Below, piece by piece: positions 14,301 to 30,030 of a DNA stretch of 64,000 nt. Every line of letters starts with the position of its first letter. Positions within the stretch are counted from its first letter, which is position 1. The DNA comes from Latrodectus hesperus (Eukaryota; Arthropoda; Arachnida; Araneae; Theridiidae). Both the position numbers and the translations under genes were made by a program. Under the pieces are notes generated by a model that was given only the letters and a program-made list of their open reading frames with translations, did not search any database and was not told the DNA's origin. Where the stretch lies: positions 37,150,113-37,214,112 of the forward strand of contig CM075853.1 of NCBI GenBank assembly GCA_037975125.1, written 5' to 3'.

Positions 14301-17300
14301 TATTCACCCATTTAAAATTTTCACAGGGTACATCTAACATTTTCATTTAGCTCATCACCTATATTTCACAATAAAGCTTTAAAGAGACGTAAATATATAT
14401 ACAATTTCTTTGCATGTGAAATTTGTACAACAATAAGTGAAAGAAAAGATTAGTTACTTACTATTATTAATTACATTTAATAATAGCTTTTAAAAATATA
14501 TTCAGATTTATGGAATTCATTTAAGGCTTATTTCAAATTAAGAAGAATTGATAAGAAAATTCTTTATTAATTAAATTCCCCTGAATTAATTACAATCGCG
14601 GAATTATGAGCGATAATTGAAATGGAGTCGTAAGAAAATTCGATAAGTAAGTAATTCTGAGTCATCGCTAAATGAATAAATTAAAAATGGGTTGATATTA
14701 TTTCTTTTCTAGCTATCATACGAAACTATTAATGAACAATTAAATCATTTGCATATTGAAATGATTATTTTTGATTCAATTGAAAATCTCTAATTTGATA
14801 ATTTTAGATAAAAATTCAGTGTATTTGCGGGCATGGGTAACTATTACCTCGATCTCTTAATTTAAATTAACAAAAATTTGAATTTTGTCTCACATTATTT
14901 TATCTTAGAAAATATATACTTTATTTTCTGAAGTAAATGTAAGCAATTTTCCAGAAACAGATAACTTCAAATTTTTTAAACGTTTTTCACATTTTGATGT
15001 TTAATGAAATTATAAAATCTTAAAGATAGAGTTAAATTAATAACAATAATTATTCAATTCATTCCAAAAGTTTTAACCTTCTCAATGTGTGTGGACTTCT
15101 ACTCTCATTTCATTGTATATTGATCTCAATGTGAAGATAGGAATTGATTTTACTCTAAGTAAGGACAAACGTATCACCAATCGCGAGTGTAGCTCTAGGC
15201 TCAACTCACTTTTCTTTTTTAAGCAACCTTACAAAACTCCAAACATCCTTAAATACATTACAAAACTCTAAACAAAAGTTGTGGCATTTTTGTCAGATGC
15301 TCTGGATAACCAAAAAGTAACGTTCTATGAAATAATCAAATTTACACTATAAAGCATTTTGGAAGAGGAAAAGGAAATTACATGTCAATAGGAACTTTTA
15401 TACGTGAATGTAACAGTGAAATAAAAAAACCTTAATTTTAAAATAAAAATGTGACTAAGGTATTAAAATCTATTCCCCCACGAAATGTTAGAAAACTTGA
15501 TATGTGTTCCAAAAAATTTAAAAGTGCTGGATTCTTTTTTATTTGCATAATATTATTTTAGTTATGCTTTATAGAATGCTAAAATAATATTCACGTTAAT
15601 ATTTTAATAATATACATCAAAAATTATCTTTATATTATAACGATAATTCCGATCATTTCGCTAGATCATGAGGTATTCGTTTGGTTTAAATCGATAATAT
15701 GAGCCAAATAGCTGCTCCTGACGGATTTTGAGAGCAGCGAAGGAGATTTATGATGTGGATAATATCGAAAGGGGAAAACTTTTCTGCCTGGTTTGAGAAA
15801 GTTTTTATTTTGCAAATATTCTCTCTTTCCACATTAGGTGAGCAATTTCGTTGGTAGCAACATGTCATTTTCTGAATTTCTTTCTCCCTCATACTACTTC
15901 TTTAACTATTTTTAGAACACCCCTAATGAGATCAACTTTATCAAAAATGACAGGTTCTAAATTTTGAAAATGTTTATATCAAAACAAAAATGGTTAACGA
16001 AGTACTTATAAGTGATTTAAAATATGGAAAAATATGCATTATTATTGAGCAAAAAGGCTAATAATTATTATTAATTTAAATAAATTAATAAACTTAATAA
16101 AATTACGGCAAATTTATCAATATATTTATAGGGGAAATAATTATCAAAATTTATTCTTTTTATTATTCGGTTTTTCTAAATAAAATATATATCGAATAAC
16201 TTTTTGTCCTCCAAATTAATAAAACTAATTTTTATAGTAAAGCTTATAACTAAATGAAATTTTACTCTAACAAAACATTATATTTTGAGTATTATAATTT
16301 ATATTTAACCATTAAGTGAAATTTACACATTTTTTTGAAATTTTAATTTTAAACAGAGGCAAAATCATAATATTCAAGGTGGAAGGATACTACAATTGAA
16401 ACTTAACTTCAGATTTCCAGATAATTCTCCATTTAGCAACATTTTTGCATGCAAAACTTTCATTTAATGAGGATGTTGAAGCAATATATTAAAATAACAT
16501 CAATGTTTTAAAGTTAGCGTTAGTATATTTAAACTTAGAAATGCATAAATCTTAATAAGAACCAGTGAGCTATCAAATAATTATCAAGTAAAGATAATTG
16601 AATGGCTCTTAATAACATAACTGCAACATTTTAGTAAAGTAACAAGTATATAAGTTTAGAAAACTAACATATACTAAAATGATTATATGATTTAAAAATA
16701 TGCATATCAGTATGATTTTTGATAGTGTTTTCAAATCAAGAAAATTCTGTTTTGAAAGAAAAAATTATAAAATATTTTGATTAAAAAAATCGCAAATTTA
16801 AAGCTTTTTTCTTAATATAGGTTGGTTAATAATTAGTTCAATGTAATTTTTATCCTAATCATTAATTTAAAATAATATGATATTCTTATATTTAAAGGTC
16901 ATTGGGATAATTTCATTTCAATAATATAATGCTCTAATATATGACTTCATGTCAGGAATGTTATGACAAATAAAAAAAACAGTACTTTACGTGTTATCTA
17001 GCTTAATACGTTTAGAGTTATATTTCACAAAATGTATTACCGTAATCACAACAAGTGCACGATTTTCAGTTTTTAAAACTCAATCAATTTATAAATGCTT
17101 AAAATTGAAAGGCTTTTAAATTTTCTTTGATTATTTTAAATATTACGTCTTTTAGTAACATAAATATTATCACTATATCTTTTTATGTGTTATCAAATTA
17201 AAAATTTAAAACAGGAATTATAAAACTTTAACAGAACATAAAATTTAAAACGTTAAACAAAATTTGTAAAAATTTCAAGATTGATAAAATATAAAATTTT

Positions 17301-19320
17301 TTTAGCAATTTGCATTTGTAATGTATTAAAATATATTAATATTTTAAAAAAAAAACAAAAAATAGCCTTTCCTGATTAATTGATATTTTCAAGCCTAATT
17401 TTTTAAACTTTTTTATCCTTTTAATCATTTCGGTTAGTTTTAAACGAATAAAATACCTAAAGTCACATGTTACTATTATTTGTAAGCACCTATTTAAATT
17501 AAATTTTTATATTTGGCTTTAAAATATTAAAATATTTTTGATAATTATTTATTTTCAAAAACACTAGCAAGTAAATGCATATATTTATGTGTGTGTGCAT
17601 TATTGATAAATAGTCGCGTTTACGACTTACTATTTTTAACTAATTTTTTCTGTGCAAAATATATATCACTTCTCTAAATTTATTTAAAATTATTATAAGA
17701 GTAATAGATAAATACAAATCCATAAGCGTTTGAAACTTTGCCAAAAAATTTAATGATCAATCTTGAATATTTATGTTTGCTTACTTTTTCCCTAATGCCC
17801 CCAATCAAGAATTAATGAAGTTTTTCCATTAATGTCATTAGATTCATAAAAGTAATTTGAAGAATATCATTAAATATGGTTTTCAATAAAAAAATTCAAG
17901 ATTGTCTTAATGAGACTTCTACAATAAAGGGTAAAGTTCATGATAAACTTTGGTTACAAATTACTAATGTTGTTTGAGTTTTTCTTATAAATTCATCGGT
18001 CATAAGAACCCATTTTAATTATTACGTACTAAAATGAGTTATCATTAAACAATGTTATTCGGGTATAAATTTTTAAATATTGTTTTGTTGGAGTTGTGGG
18101 GACTTTGGAATGCATCGAAATAACTTAATTTATAAAGGAAAAAATTTTAGTGCACTAGAATAAAGTTTTATAAAAGCTTATTCTTAAGAATATTACTATA
18201 ATGATTGAAAAAATTGTTAAAATTACCATAGAAAATAAAATGATTAGTAAAAGTGCAGAGGAACAAACAATGAACAAATACTTTTTAAAATTTACTTTTT
18301 TAAAAGTTAAAATGATGAATATTTTTTTTAAGTTTAATTAGAGACATAATCCACTTTTAGATAAAATTAATTCATAAATTATTGAAAAAATCAAGTTTAA
18401 TCACTATAAAATTTACTTATAAAGTTTTGGTAAAATATGTGGCAAACATCACTAATTGTATAATTATGAAAATTGTATTATGATTATTTATTAAACTGAA
18501 CTCTGAAATTTCAGTTTCTCATAATGAAACTAATTATAAATTAAAATTTTGAGCCTGCATCGAAGAAAAATCCTTTTATATAAATAATTCTTTTATAGAT
18601 AAATATATTTATAACTATAAAGTATGATTGATTCTTCTATATAAAGTATTGCAAAATCATTCGAGATGGCTATTAGAATTTAATTTATTTTAATGATTTG
18701 TATTTTTTTTACACTTTATGGGCTTGTCATTATTTTTACAAAGTTTAAAGACTATCAAAATCATTGCACAGAATTAAAAGTACATTTTTTTCTTTATTAT
18801 GTAAAAATCATAAAATGTTTACTTTAAAAATAGTTCATATGATAAAATTATAATTTATGCAACGATTATGTTTCAAAGCAAATTTTAAAGGAATAAAAAA
18901 TCTTGATTTTTTTATTAAAATAAATATGAGTTTTGCTTATGAATATTTTCATATAAACAGGTGATTGCATCAAAACACTTATCAGTATAAGAAATCTCCG
19001 ATGTTTAATTTGTAAATTGGGATATTTATATGCATTAAAAGTAAAACATTTAATGCTAATAAAAAGATTATATAATGATAATAAGCAGCTCAATTCCCCA
19101 TAAAATTCAAATACGGCTTATAGATATTACTGACAGTAAAACTAAGCTATCTATGACTTTAATTTATCAAGTTATATTCAAAGTAAAAATAACGAAAATA
19201 TATATGAAGATCATATGAATTTCATATAGATATTTGATGTACCAAATGATACATAAAAAAGTATCAGCTTTATATGTATCTAAGAAAATAAAAAGTTGTA
19301 CACTAAATTGTGTGTTTTAT
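14301..19320. other. AT-rich non-coding DNA
   Basis: A modestly G+C-richer patch at 15685-15900 includes a 68-codon minus-strand frame with no recognised motif. The rest is homogeneous AT-rich sequence without genes or arrays. Confidence 0.4.
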
Positions 19321-19324
19321 TAAC

Positions 19325-19505
19325 TTGACAAGTCTTGGTCTGTCATTCCCAGAGATATCATTTTACATGGAAGACATCGAGACTATGAAATTTTAACGTA
19401 CTCCGACCGCGATTAGTGAACACGAAGGACCTCCGATTAAATCAGGATTTGAACTCACTACCATCTGATAACAAGAATGAATACCCTAAATAACCTGGCA
19501 ACCGT
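19325..19505 (-). repeat. tRNA-derived SINE remnant
   Basis: Read on the minus strand, the segment starts near GGTTGCCAGGTTATTTAG, runs through GATGGTAGTGAGTTCAAATC (a good B-box match, about 19440-19460) and continues into a G+C-richer body ending near 19325. The block stands out from its AT-rich flanks and has tRNA-like spacing between an A-box-like start and the B box. It does not match the two SINE families further right closely enough to join them by eye. No clear target duplication was found, so it is probably old. Confidence 0.45.
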
Positions 19506-20880
19506 GACTACACAAAAGTATATATTGGCAAATATTATAATAATTACTTCATGCAGAAAACACTGTATTTATATAACAATAAATTATTATTGTTTAGAAA
19601 TACTGAACATGATAATATTTATTATTTACCTTACACGTAAATATAACTAATTCTAACATTAGAAAACAAAAATAATTGATCAATTTTTTATTTCTTGTTT
19701 AAAGAATGTAAGATTCATTTTCAAGAAATAAAAAAATTCTTTCTCGTAAGTCAAAAATAACTTATTTTTCATTATTTTTATTTTTTAAAGAGCGTCTCTC
19801 AATAAAGGAAACCAAGAAATAAATATTGATTTTCTTAGAATATTTCAGAGAAAGCGTATATCAATTTTAACTTTTGATAAACTTCTTTTCCTATCGTTTT
19901 AGCATAAAATGTGGAATTAAATAAAATGCGTGTCACAGTCTCTGTAAGAATGGGTTTTTTGATGGCAATATTGCAGATATTTTAGTCAGTAAAAAATATT
20001 GGTAAAATAAGCTCAGTAATTCGTAGAAGAGGAAAAATATTTTTCAGTCTTCTCAAATTAAAAAAAATTTTTATTGGAAATTTATTTCTCTTTTTTAAAT
20101 TTTTTAAGGGACATGACAGCATAGTGTTAACAAATATACTATTATTTTTAAATTTTAACTTAAGCTGATATATTGATAAAAATAAAGTTTTTAAATGAGC
20201 ATATTGAAAACGAAATAGTTATAAAATATGAATAATAAACAGTTTAAAGTATATTTTGTTTAAACATATTATATAAATTAAAGTTGTATCAAAGAAACCA
20301 TTTTCTATATTTGATCAATGGAGCGTGTTTCTGATTTTAAATATTCAAAAGTTATTTAGTTTATAAAAAATAACTAGATGTAATCGTTAAGCACTTAATA
20401 TCTTTTACTATAGTTATATTTCTTTGCTCACAAAAATTATTAATGTGAAAATGTATATTTTTGAAAACTGCGTACTAAGTTAAAATATTTTCAGTATTTT
20501 TTGAATTCTAATATTTGCAAATCTGAAGTTGCATGCATTCACAAATGAATTATCAGGAGTATTTTTGTGTATTCTTTTCACTGCTATGTGGTATTTAAAA
20601 AGAAAAATAAATATCTTCATGTACAAAATACCCTAATTAAAAATTCTTAAAGTAAATAAGCATTATCAAGTATATTATACTAATGAGTTTATATTAGATA
20701 ACTATTTTTGAAACTTTTGAATACCTTGTATAAATTTTTGAGTATTTTTAAATTATTATCACTTTTCTATACAAATGTTCCGATATGAGAACATAAAATA
20801 TTTGCTATTAATTTAATATATGTTTACATTTATAATTCCCACTAACTTTGATAAACTTTACATCAAATTTTTGATGCTAC
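19506..20880. other. AT-rich non-coding DNA
   Basis: Nothing recognisable was seen. Confidence 0.45.
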
Positions 20881-21001
20881 TCATCTCGACTCGTGCTCTG
20901 TACTTGTGTTTTTAAACTGTAGAGTTCAGAAATATTGGAAGGCTCGAGAAATAATGGCGACAGAGCCAGACTTCTGGACATTTGTAATAAATAAACTTTA
21001 A
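20881..21001 (+). repeat. unclassified G+C-richer island, possibly an LTR fragment
   Basis: A block of about 120 bp contains GGCTCGAGAAATAATGGCGA and ends in overlapping polyadenylation-type signals (AATAAATAAA). That arrangement resembles the 3' part of a retroelement long terminal repeat. No partner LTR, primer-binding site or pol sequence is visible, so this stays a weak suggestion. Confidence 0.2.
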
Positions 21002-23779
21002 TAATCTTATTTTGTTCCATTCTAAATGTTTGTATCATATCTAACTTGATTAACTTTCAGAGACTTCTTTTAAAGTGCCCACGTTTCTCTGTATTGAAAA
21101 CAAGAAAATGTATAGGTAAAATATATTCATTTTTGCTTTATTCAGGATGGTAAAGAAAGCATTATCGACGCTTCTTTGACTACTTAAATTTAATAAAAAC
21201 TATAAATATTCAAAATGTTATAAACTATTGTATTATTATCTGTGTAAGTAAAATGATAAGTTTAAAAATAATGTAGGTATTATTTGATTTATCATTGATA
21301 AGAAAGAAGGTCTTATAATAATAATCGTAATTAAAATTGTATTTTTTTACTAAAGAAGCCTTTATTTACATTATTAATATACTATTATCCTCAATTAATG
21401 AATAATTAGTCTCAAAATTAGGATTAAAATATTTAAATCTTTTCATTGATAAGTGAATTAAGTTTGAGATTATTTGTAATCAAACATTTCAAATAAATGA
21501 ATAATAGATATAAGTATGTAATATCTATACAAACTTATAATTTTGTAATTTTTTGTACAACATTTGAAATTAGTGTATCTTTTCAGGAATATGAATGCAA
21601 TTTATTGTATTTAATGCATGCTATTTTTCAATTAAATAAAATAATTATAAATCAATTTTTCAGAATATTATACATGTATTTTCATATTATATTTAACATT
21701 ATTTAAATTATTCTTAAACTGAATATGTGTAAAAGATGAGATAAAAGCTTAGACAATTTAAATTGTTTTAATTTAGAGTACGCATAACCTTTATAATATT
21801 TTATCTTTTTTGATAAAAAATATTAAAATAGATCATAATATTTGTGAAATATGTATTTTTAAATGAAATTATACTCACATATGAAACACCTTTTTAAGTT
21901 ATTCTAATTTTTCATATTTTTATACTTTTTTGAGATTTTACTATTTTTTAAAAATTTCTTTCCTATTACCTTTTTTATAGTATTCCCCATAAGTTTATTG
22001 ATTTTGAGGTATTTTTCAGTAAATTTTTAAGCTATTTTATATTTTTAGACGATATAAATCAAAACACTTTAATAATTCTTAAATACAATGGTGTTTATGT
22101 AATAAAAAAGGGATTTAATTTTTATTACACTTCTATTAAAAATATCAATGCAAAAATTAAAGAAATAAAACATTTTTATGATATTCACCCCATTCTATGA
22201 ATATCATATATGATATTTACTCTACTCTATAAATATTATAAAAAATACTACTTATTTCTTCATGTTAATGTTAAATATGCTTAAATATCTTAAACGCTAT
22301 CCAAGAATAATAAAATACCAAAAAAAAAAAATCAGTTAAAGGTTGTAAAGATTATAAAAGCTAATGAAGTTGCTTAAATAAAATGAAAAAATCATCAGGT
22401 AATATAAGAAAGGCTTCAAAATGTTTTGTTTATTATTAGAATGTTGACACTAATAAAATAAGATTTAAAAAAAAACTTTTTTGGTATTTCAATAACTTTC
22501 AGCGTATAATGTTTTCTAACTGTGACCCAACTCCCTGTACGCTTTCATTATTTACAGTTTTCCGTTATATATAGACCGATATTTATAGTGACTGCGTATT
22601 ATGAAATGAATTTTTTTGACAGAAAAAAATTATTATAATTTGAGAATAGTATTTTTAAATATTTAAACAATTGTCTTCTTAAACATTGTATTTATACTTG
22701 AAAATTACTGTCTGAAAAATACATAAATATATGCAACTTAAAAAACAAACAAAATAATTTGCAATATTATCAAAGTATTTAAAATGTATTATATTATTAG
22801 AATAAAATTTGGTTATTAAAATACATTATAGACGAAGAAATGCTTTGTGAAATCACGTCGTCCCAGCAATAAATTGCTCTTAACTAGGAAATAAAATTTA
22901 ATTTATTGGAATGAGAAATTTGTATTAACTGATCTTTCTAGAGTCAGGTAAAGCTTATTTAAAACCATAAGAAACAAAAACAAATCAACTTTTTAGTTGT
23001 AATAACATATTCTTTTCTATTTGATAAGATAATCACAGTGACGATTTAAGATATTTTCAGAATATTAGGTAAGGTTTCAGATTGTTTACAATTTTCATAT
23101 AGAAATTTTGAAAAATATTCCCAACAAATGCCTTATTCTCATTTTCTGAAATTTTTCAAAAATCATTATTTGAATAATGGATTTCTTTCCTTTAAATTGT
23201 CCAAAATAAAAATTTATGTTAGGCTTATTAAAATATGCATAAACGAGTTTTGTTATTTAGTATAATTGAATATTGTATCCCATTAAAATCGTACTAATTA
23301 TTTTTCTACTATTAATTATATATATCATTTTAGTGATTATCATTTAATAAACAAAATCAAAGGAAAACAAAACTTAAGCAGGTTTAAATTCAATTTATCA
23401 AACAAATGCACAAATAAAATAAATCTTAAAGCATAGTGTCACACAATTTCATAATTTATGTCATTAGAAAAAATTAAAATCAATATATATTCCCATATTT
23501 ACATCAAGATTATTGAGAAAATGCTAACATTTTATCCCATTAAAATAAAAAAATAACTCGCAGAAAATTGCGCAAAAAAACAAATAATAAATAAACAACA
23601 AATAACAAATAATAAATAAAATATAAATAAATACCGCTAAAAGGTAAGAAAGAATTACGAAAGTGCGAAATATAAGTTTTTCCTGCTTCTGCACTGATAT
23701 AAAAGTGAAACAACATTTACAGCACTTTGCGGAGTAAGAAAAAAAAACATTTAGAGGGGAAGCATTTATAAATAAAAAA
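21002..23779. other. AT-rich non-coding DNA with A-rich simple sequence
   Basis: No gene was found. An A-rich low-complexity stretch of CAAATAATAAATAAA-type units lies at about 23578-23635. Confidence 0.45.
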
Positions 23780-26760
<2,981 letters not shown>

Positions 26761-27162
26761 TTCTCAAAATATTTTACACTGCCTGTCAGTATTATAGAAA
26801 CGGAATGCAAGATAAGTAAAATAAAATCGCTGCCAAAATACGATAGCCACCCACACCTATAGAAATGGAATGTTTTGAAAAATATTTCATCACTAAGCCT
26901 AACCACCGAGCAGGAGCGATATCTGCGTGTAAACGTCGCTAGGAGTGCCGCAGTATAGCACCAAAAATTTCACCCCTCTTCCTTAAAAGCTCTGATTCGT
27001 TCTACAGTACCGATCGATTTTTTTCATATCTTCCTCCACCCTTCTAGGTTCCTTAAAAGTTCTGAAGCTTCAGTGACCCCTTCACAGTTTTGTTTACGAT
27101 TGTACACTGTAAATAAGAACAATTTCATTCTTTAAAAGTTTGTGTGTTGGATTTAGGCTTAC
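26761..27162 (-). other. start of BRSK intron 1 (proximal part)
   Basis: The intron opens with GTAAGC on the minus strand at 27162. This proximal part is more G+C-rich than the bulk intron. It holds a near-duplicate motif, TTCCTTAAAAGCTCTGA near 26980 and TTCCTTAAAAGTTCTGA near 27050. No exon is visible in it. Such promoter-proximal intronic sequence can carry regulatory sites, but none was identified. Confidence 0.5.
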
Positions 27163-27253
27163 CAGTTTGTCCTTTTCCCAGGGTTTTCTCTAGTCTGTAT
27201 GGACCGACGTACTGATAGTGGTGCGAATCCGTAGACGACCTATGCGAAGTCAT
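27163..27253 (-). CDS. BRSK2: BRSK/SAD serine/threonine kinase, first coding exon
   Basis: The exon runs from the ATG at 27253-27251 for 30 codons plus one base. It reads [12 protein letters not shown], then Y, then [17 protein letters not shown]. From known family sequence, the block [17 protein letters not shown] is the hallmark N-terminus of BRSK1/BRSK2 (SAD-1 in nematodes, sff in flies), an AMPK-related kinase that acts in neuronal polarity and at presynaptic sites. GKGQT(G) is the start of the ATP-binding glycine loop. The exon stops on a consensus donor, G|GTAAGC, inside the next Gly codon (phase 1). The ATG is chosen because MTS also begins vertebrate BRSK2 and spacing to QYVGPYR is family-like. 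The remaining kinase, UBA and KA1 exons are not in the window. The BRSK1 versus BRSK2 assignment is not resolved, since invertebrates usually have one copy. Confidence 0.88.
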
Positions 27254-27540
27254 GTCGATCCTGCAAATGAACTGCTTAATCCAAGGCCTGCTACGTCCCG
27301 AAGAAATCCACTTTTCGAGTATCCATGGTGTAATCCTCTGAGTTCAGGGATTCATTGCACCACCGCTATGCCATATTCGAATCGGAAAATTCCTCGCACT
27401 TCCCTCGCTTCGTGCGAAAATGTGGAGAGTCTAGGGTTACAGGAGCAAACTCCTTTCCCCTTCTCTTGGCGAGTGAGCGCCCGGAAAAAGTATAATTTTA
27501 CTTTTCGCCAACTCAGATTTCTTCACGTTTTAAAGCGATG
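27254..27540 (-). promoter_or_regulatory. candidate BRSK 5' leader with upstream ORFs and hairpins
   Basis: This 287-bp block just 5' of the BRSK start codon is much more G+C-rich than its surroundings, as expected for a 5' UTR or promoter-proximal region. On the sense strand it contains three short upstream ORFs: 27366-27374 (2 codons), 27344-27355 (3 codons) and 27291-27326 (11 codons). The last has the strong initiation context CACCATGG. The main ATG has the weaker context CGACATGA. Inverted repeats lie at 27441-27454 (AGGAG/CTCCT) and 27466-27511 (TTGGCGA/TCGCCAA with an inner AAAGTA/TACTTT). The transcription start is not known. An open frame on the opposite strand (27218-27541) is a shadow of this block. 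Confidence 0.6.
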
Positions 27541-28019
27541 AAAATACCTTTGGTATAAGAATATCTCGAAATTAGAATTTGAATACTTATTTCTAACCAC
27601 TCTATCATCTGTCATTAAAGCTCATCTTTTTTAAGAGAAAATTGTCTTACGATATTTAACTTAAAATAAGCAAAATTATTTTAACTAATTTACAAAATAG
27701 TATCTGTTTCTTATAATCATTTAATTTTACTTTTTTATTTTTACTTACTTATTTAATTCACATATGTTTTTGTATATTGCAAATAATCTCAAAAATTAAA
27801 CTTATTATATTATTTTAGTATAAGAAGGAATTTCTCACTTCAAATGTAAAATAAAATATTTAGTATTTTTAAATCGAAGTAATAATCATATAAGCCAACT
27901 ATAATTTATAACATTTTTCTAAAAATTCGAAAATGGTTTAAAATTTAATAAGATAATATAAGCAATTAAAAAATTAAATTATATATTTTTTATTTAAAAA
28001 AAGGCATGAAAAAATTGCT
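27541..28019. other. AT-rich DNA upstream of BRSK
   Basis: No TATA/Inr pair could be singled out in DNA this AT-rich. Nothing else was seen. Confidence 0.4.
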
Positions 28020-28340
28020 ATCGTTTTACAATGTCCCGTTATCACTGGCACATTTAAACCTTTCGACAATAGAAGATTTAAGGCAGAATTTATGGCTAGA
28101 TGTATAAGGCTACTTAAAGTGTTACGTCGTTACATCAAATGGTAATCCTTGCAATTTGGAAGCAAAGGCCAACAACAGTTCATCATCGCATGAATTATCA
28201 TTTCACTTGGGGGATGTTGTGAGCACGACCAATTTTACGTATCCCAATCCACATTAGTGAATATGATAATCATCGGTTTGTGGTTACATATAACCTAAGA
28301 GTTCAGCCTAAAAGAAAAATTGAAATTCCAAAGTCGAGGT
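28020..28340. other. unclassified G+C-richer island
   Basis: The block includes GGGGGATGTTGTGAGCACGA and a nearby CAATCCACATTAG segment and stands out from its flanks. It has no sustained open frame, no clear terminal repeats and no B box. It may be an old interspersed repeat. Confidence 0.25.
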
Positions 28341-30030
28341 CAGCACACTATAAGATAATCAATATAAGAATATGAAGTAAATTAATGTGTTCAATACAGT
28401 AGAGTAATAAATTTTAAAACTAAATCGTATTGAATAAAATAAGCATGAAAATCATATTTAGCAAATACATACAAGTAATTTTTAATTTAATGAAATTAAA
28501 TATTTTTCGCCTTGGATGTTGTGTTATCAAAATATCGCGACTTTTCAAATAAATCTTAGGTTTAGCTTGAACTAAAATAAATTAAACCACATCTATTTCA
28601 CAGATCATCACTGAATTGAATAAAGTTATCCAATTTAATGTATCATGAAAAACAAATTAAATTCATAGGGTATCATTGGGATTAGGGTTTCATATTATTT
28701 TTCAATCCCCAGATAAAACAGACTTCTTCTTTTTTATTTAAAATTAAGTAAAATATGGAAAATGTTACTGTAATTAAAATGAATTTAGATTTTCGGCTGC
28801 TTTGATAATAGCAAAGATTACACAGATTCTTTTATTTATTAAAATTATTTTCTTCTATTTATATTTTTTTTTCGAAAGTTTTTGTATTTCTTGACTGTGA
28901 TAATTTTATGAAATATTTTCTTCGAAATCATTCTTGGAAGAAAAGGAAATGTAGCTTTCATAGTTTGGCATTTAACAAAAAAATCCTGCATTGTTCTTCG
29001 CAACTAGTGAAATAAACATGTTTAAAAATTCATCTCACATCATTTGAAAAAACCTTGCCTCGCTCATTGAAAAGAAGACCAGTTGGAATCATTTGATTGA
29101 AAATGAAAACAATATTAAAATCATATGATTAATCATCATATAAAAGTCTGGTTGAAAGTTAAATTTGATAAATAAGTTCTTTAACCAAATAATGTATATT
29201 TAATCCTCATGATACATTCTAGAGTTTGTGTTAATTTTTATACAAAAAAGAAAATATGCAATTATAATGAAATAAAGAAGATTCATTTTGATTTGATTTT
29301 ACTTTGATACTCCACTGGAGTGGAATCTGAGAAAAAAATGAGAATTTTAAAATTATTTATGATGCTAATAAATTTAGAATAGTTTATACAAAAAATAAAT
29401 TTACTAATAAACAAAATTTAACACATAAAACGAGAATTACTAGTTGTAAAGTCAAATTACAAAACATTTTAAGTAAATCATTTTTAATGACAATATTTTG
29501 TTTGTTTCTTGGATTTTATGCTAAGTATTATTTTTTTTAAATCTTTGGTATTAAACCACAATATTGGCAAGCATTTGCACAATCATAGTAACGAAATAAA
29601 TTAATACCACAAAAATTTAAAATTAATTTTTATTTCTTGTTACTTGTTTTTACTGTAAATTTAATTGAAAATTTTCGTTACTTTCTATTTAACTCTTGTT
29701 TCCATTTAATTTTTTTTTCTGATCGCTTCCTTTTTTTTAATTTAGAAATGTTAGATTCATAATTCCAAACATTTCTAATCCTTTCTATTTATGTATTTGA
29801 AATTAAAATTAAAACTCAAAGTATTTATTCAGTGATTTAATAAGGCATTGAGACCATAAAAGTTGAAGTTTAAGGAAAATTACATAATGTAGGACTTAAA
29901 TAAATTAACAAGTGCAATATGTCGTTGAAAGGAAATCGCCACACTGGAAAATCATTTGCTGTTTATATTGACATGATCAAAAACTAATAATTCAAACAGA
30001 CTTTAATCTTTAATGAAAAAGTTGAGCATC
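28341..30030. other. AT-rich non-coding DNA
   Basis: Nothing recognisable was seen. Confidence 0.45.

Noticed and set aside
15686..15892. 68-codon minus-strand frame in a slightly G+C-richer patch
   Set aside because: No recognised domain, and no splice sites consistent with the BRSK gene.
27218..27541. 107-codon plus-strand frame in the BRSK leader
   Set aside because: It lies antisense to the BRSK start region and leader, shows no family similarity, and is explained by the low stop density of a G+C-richer block.
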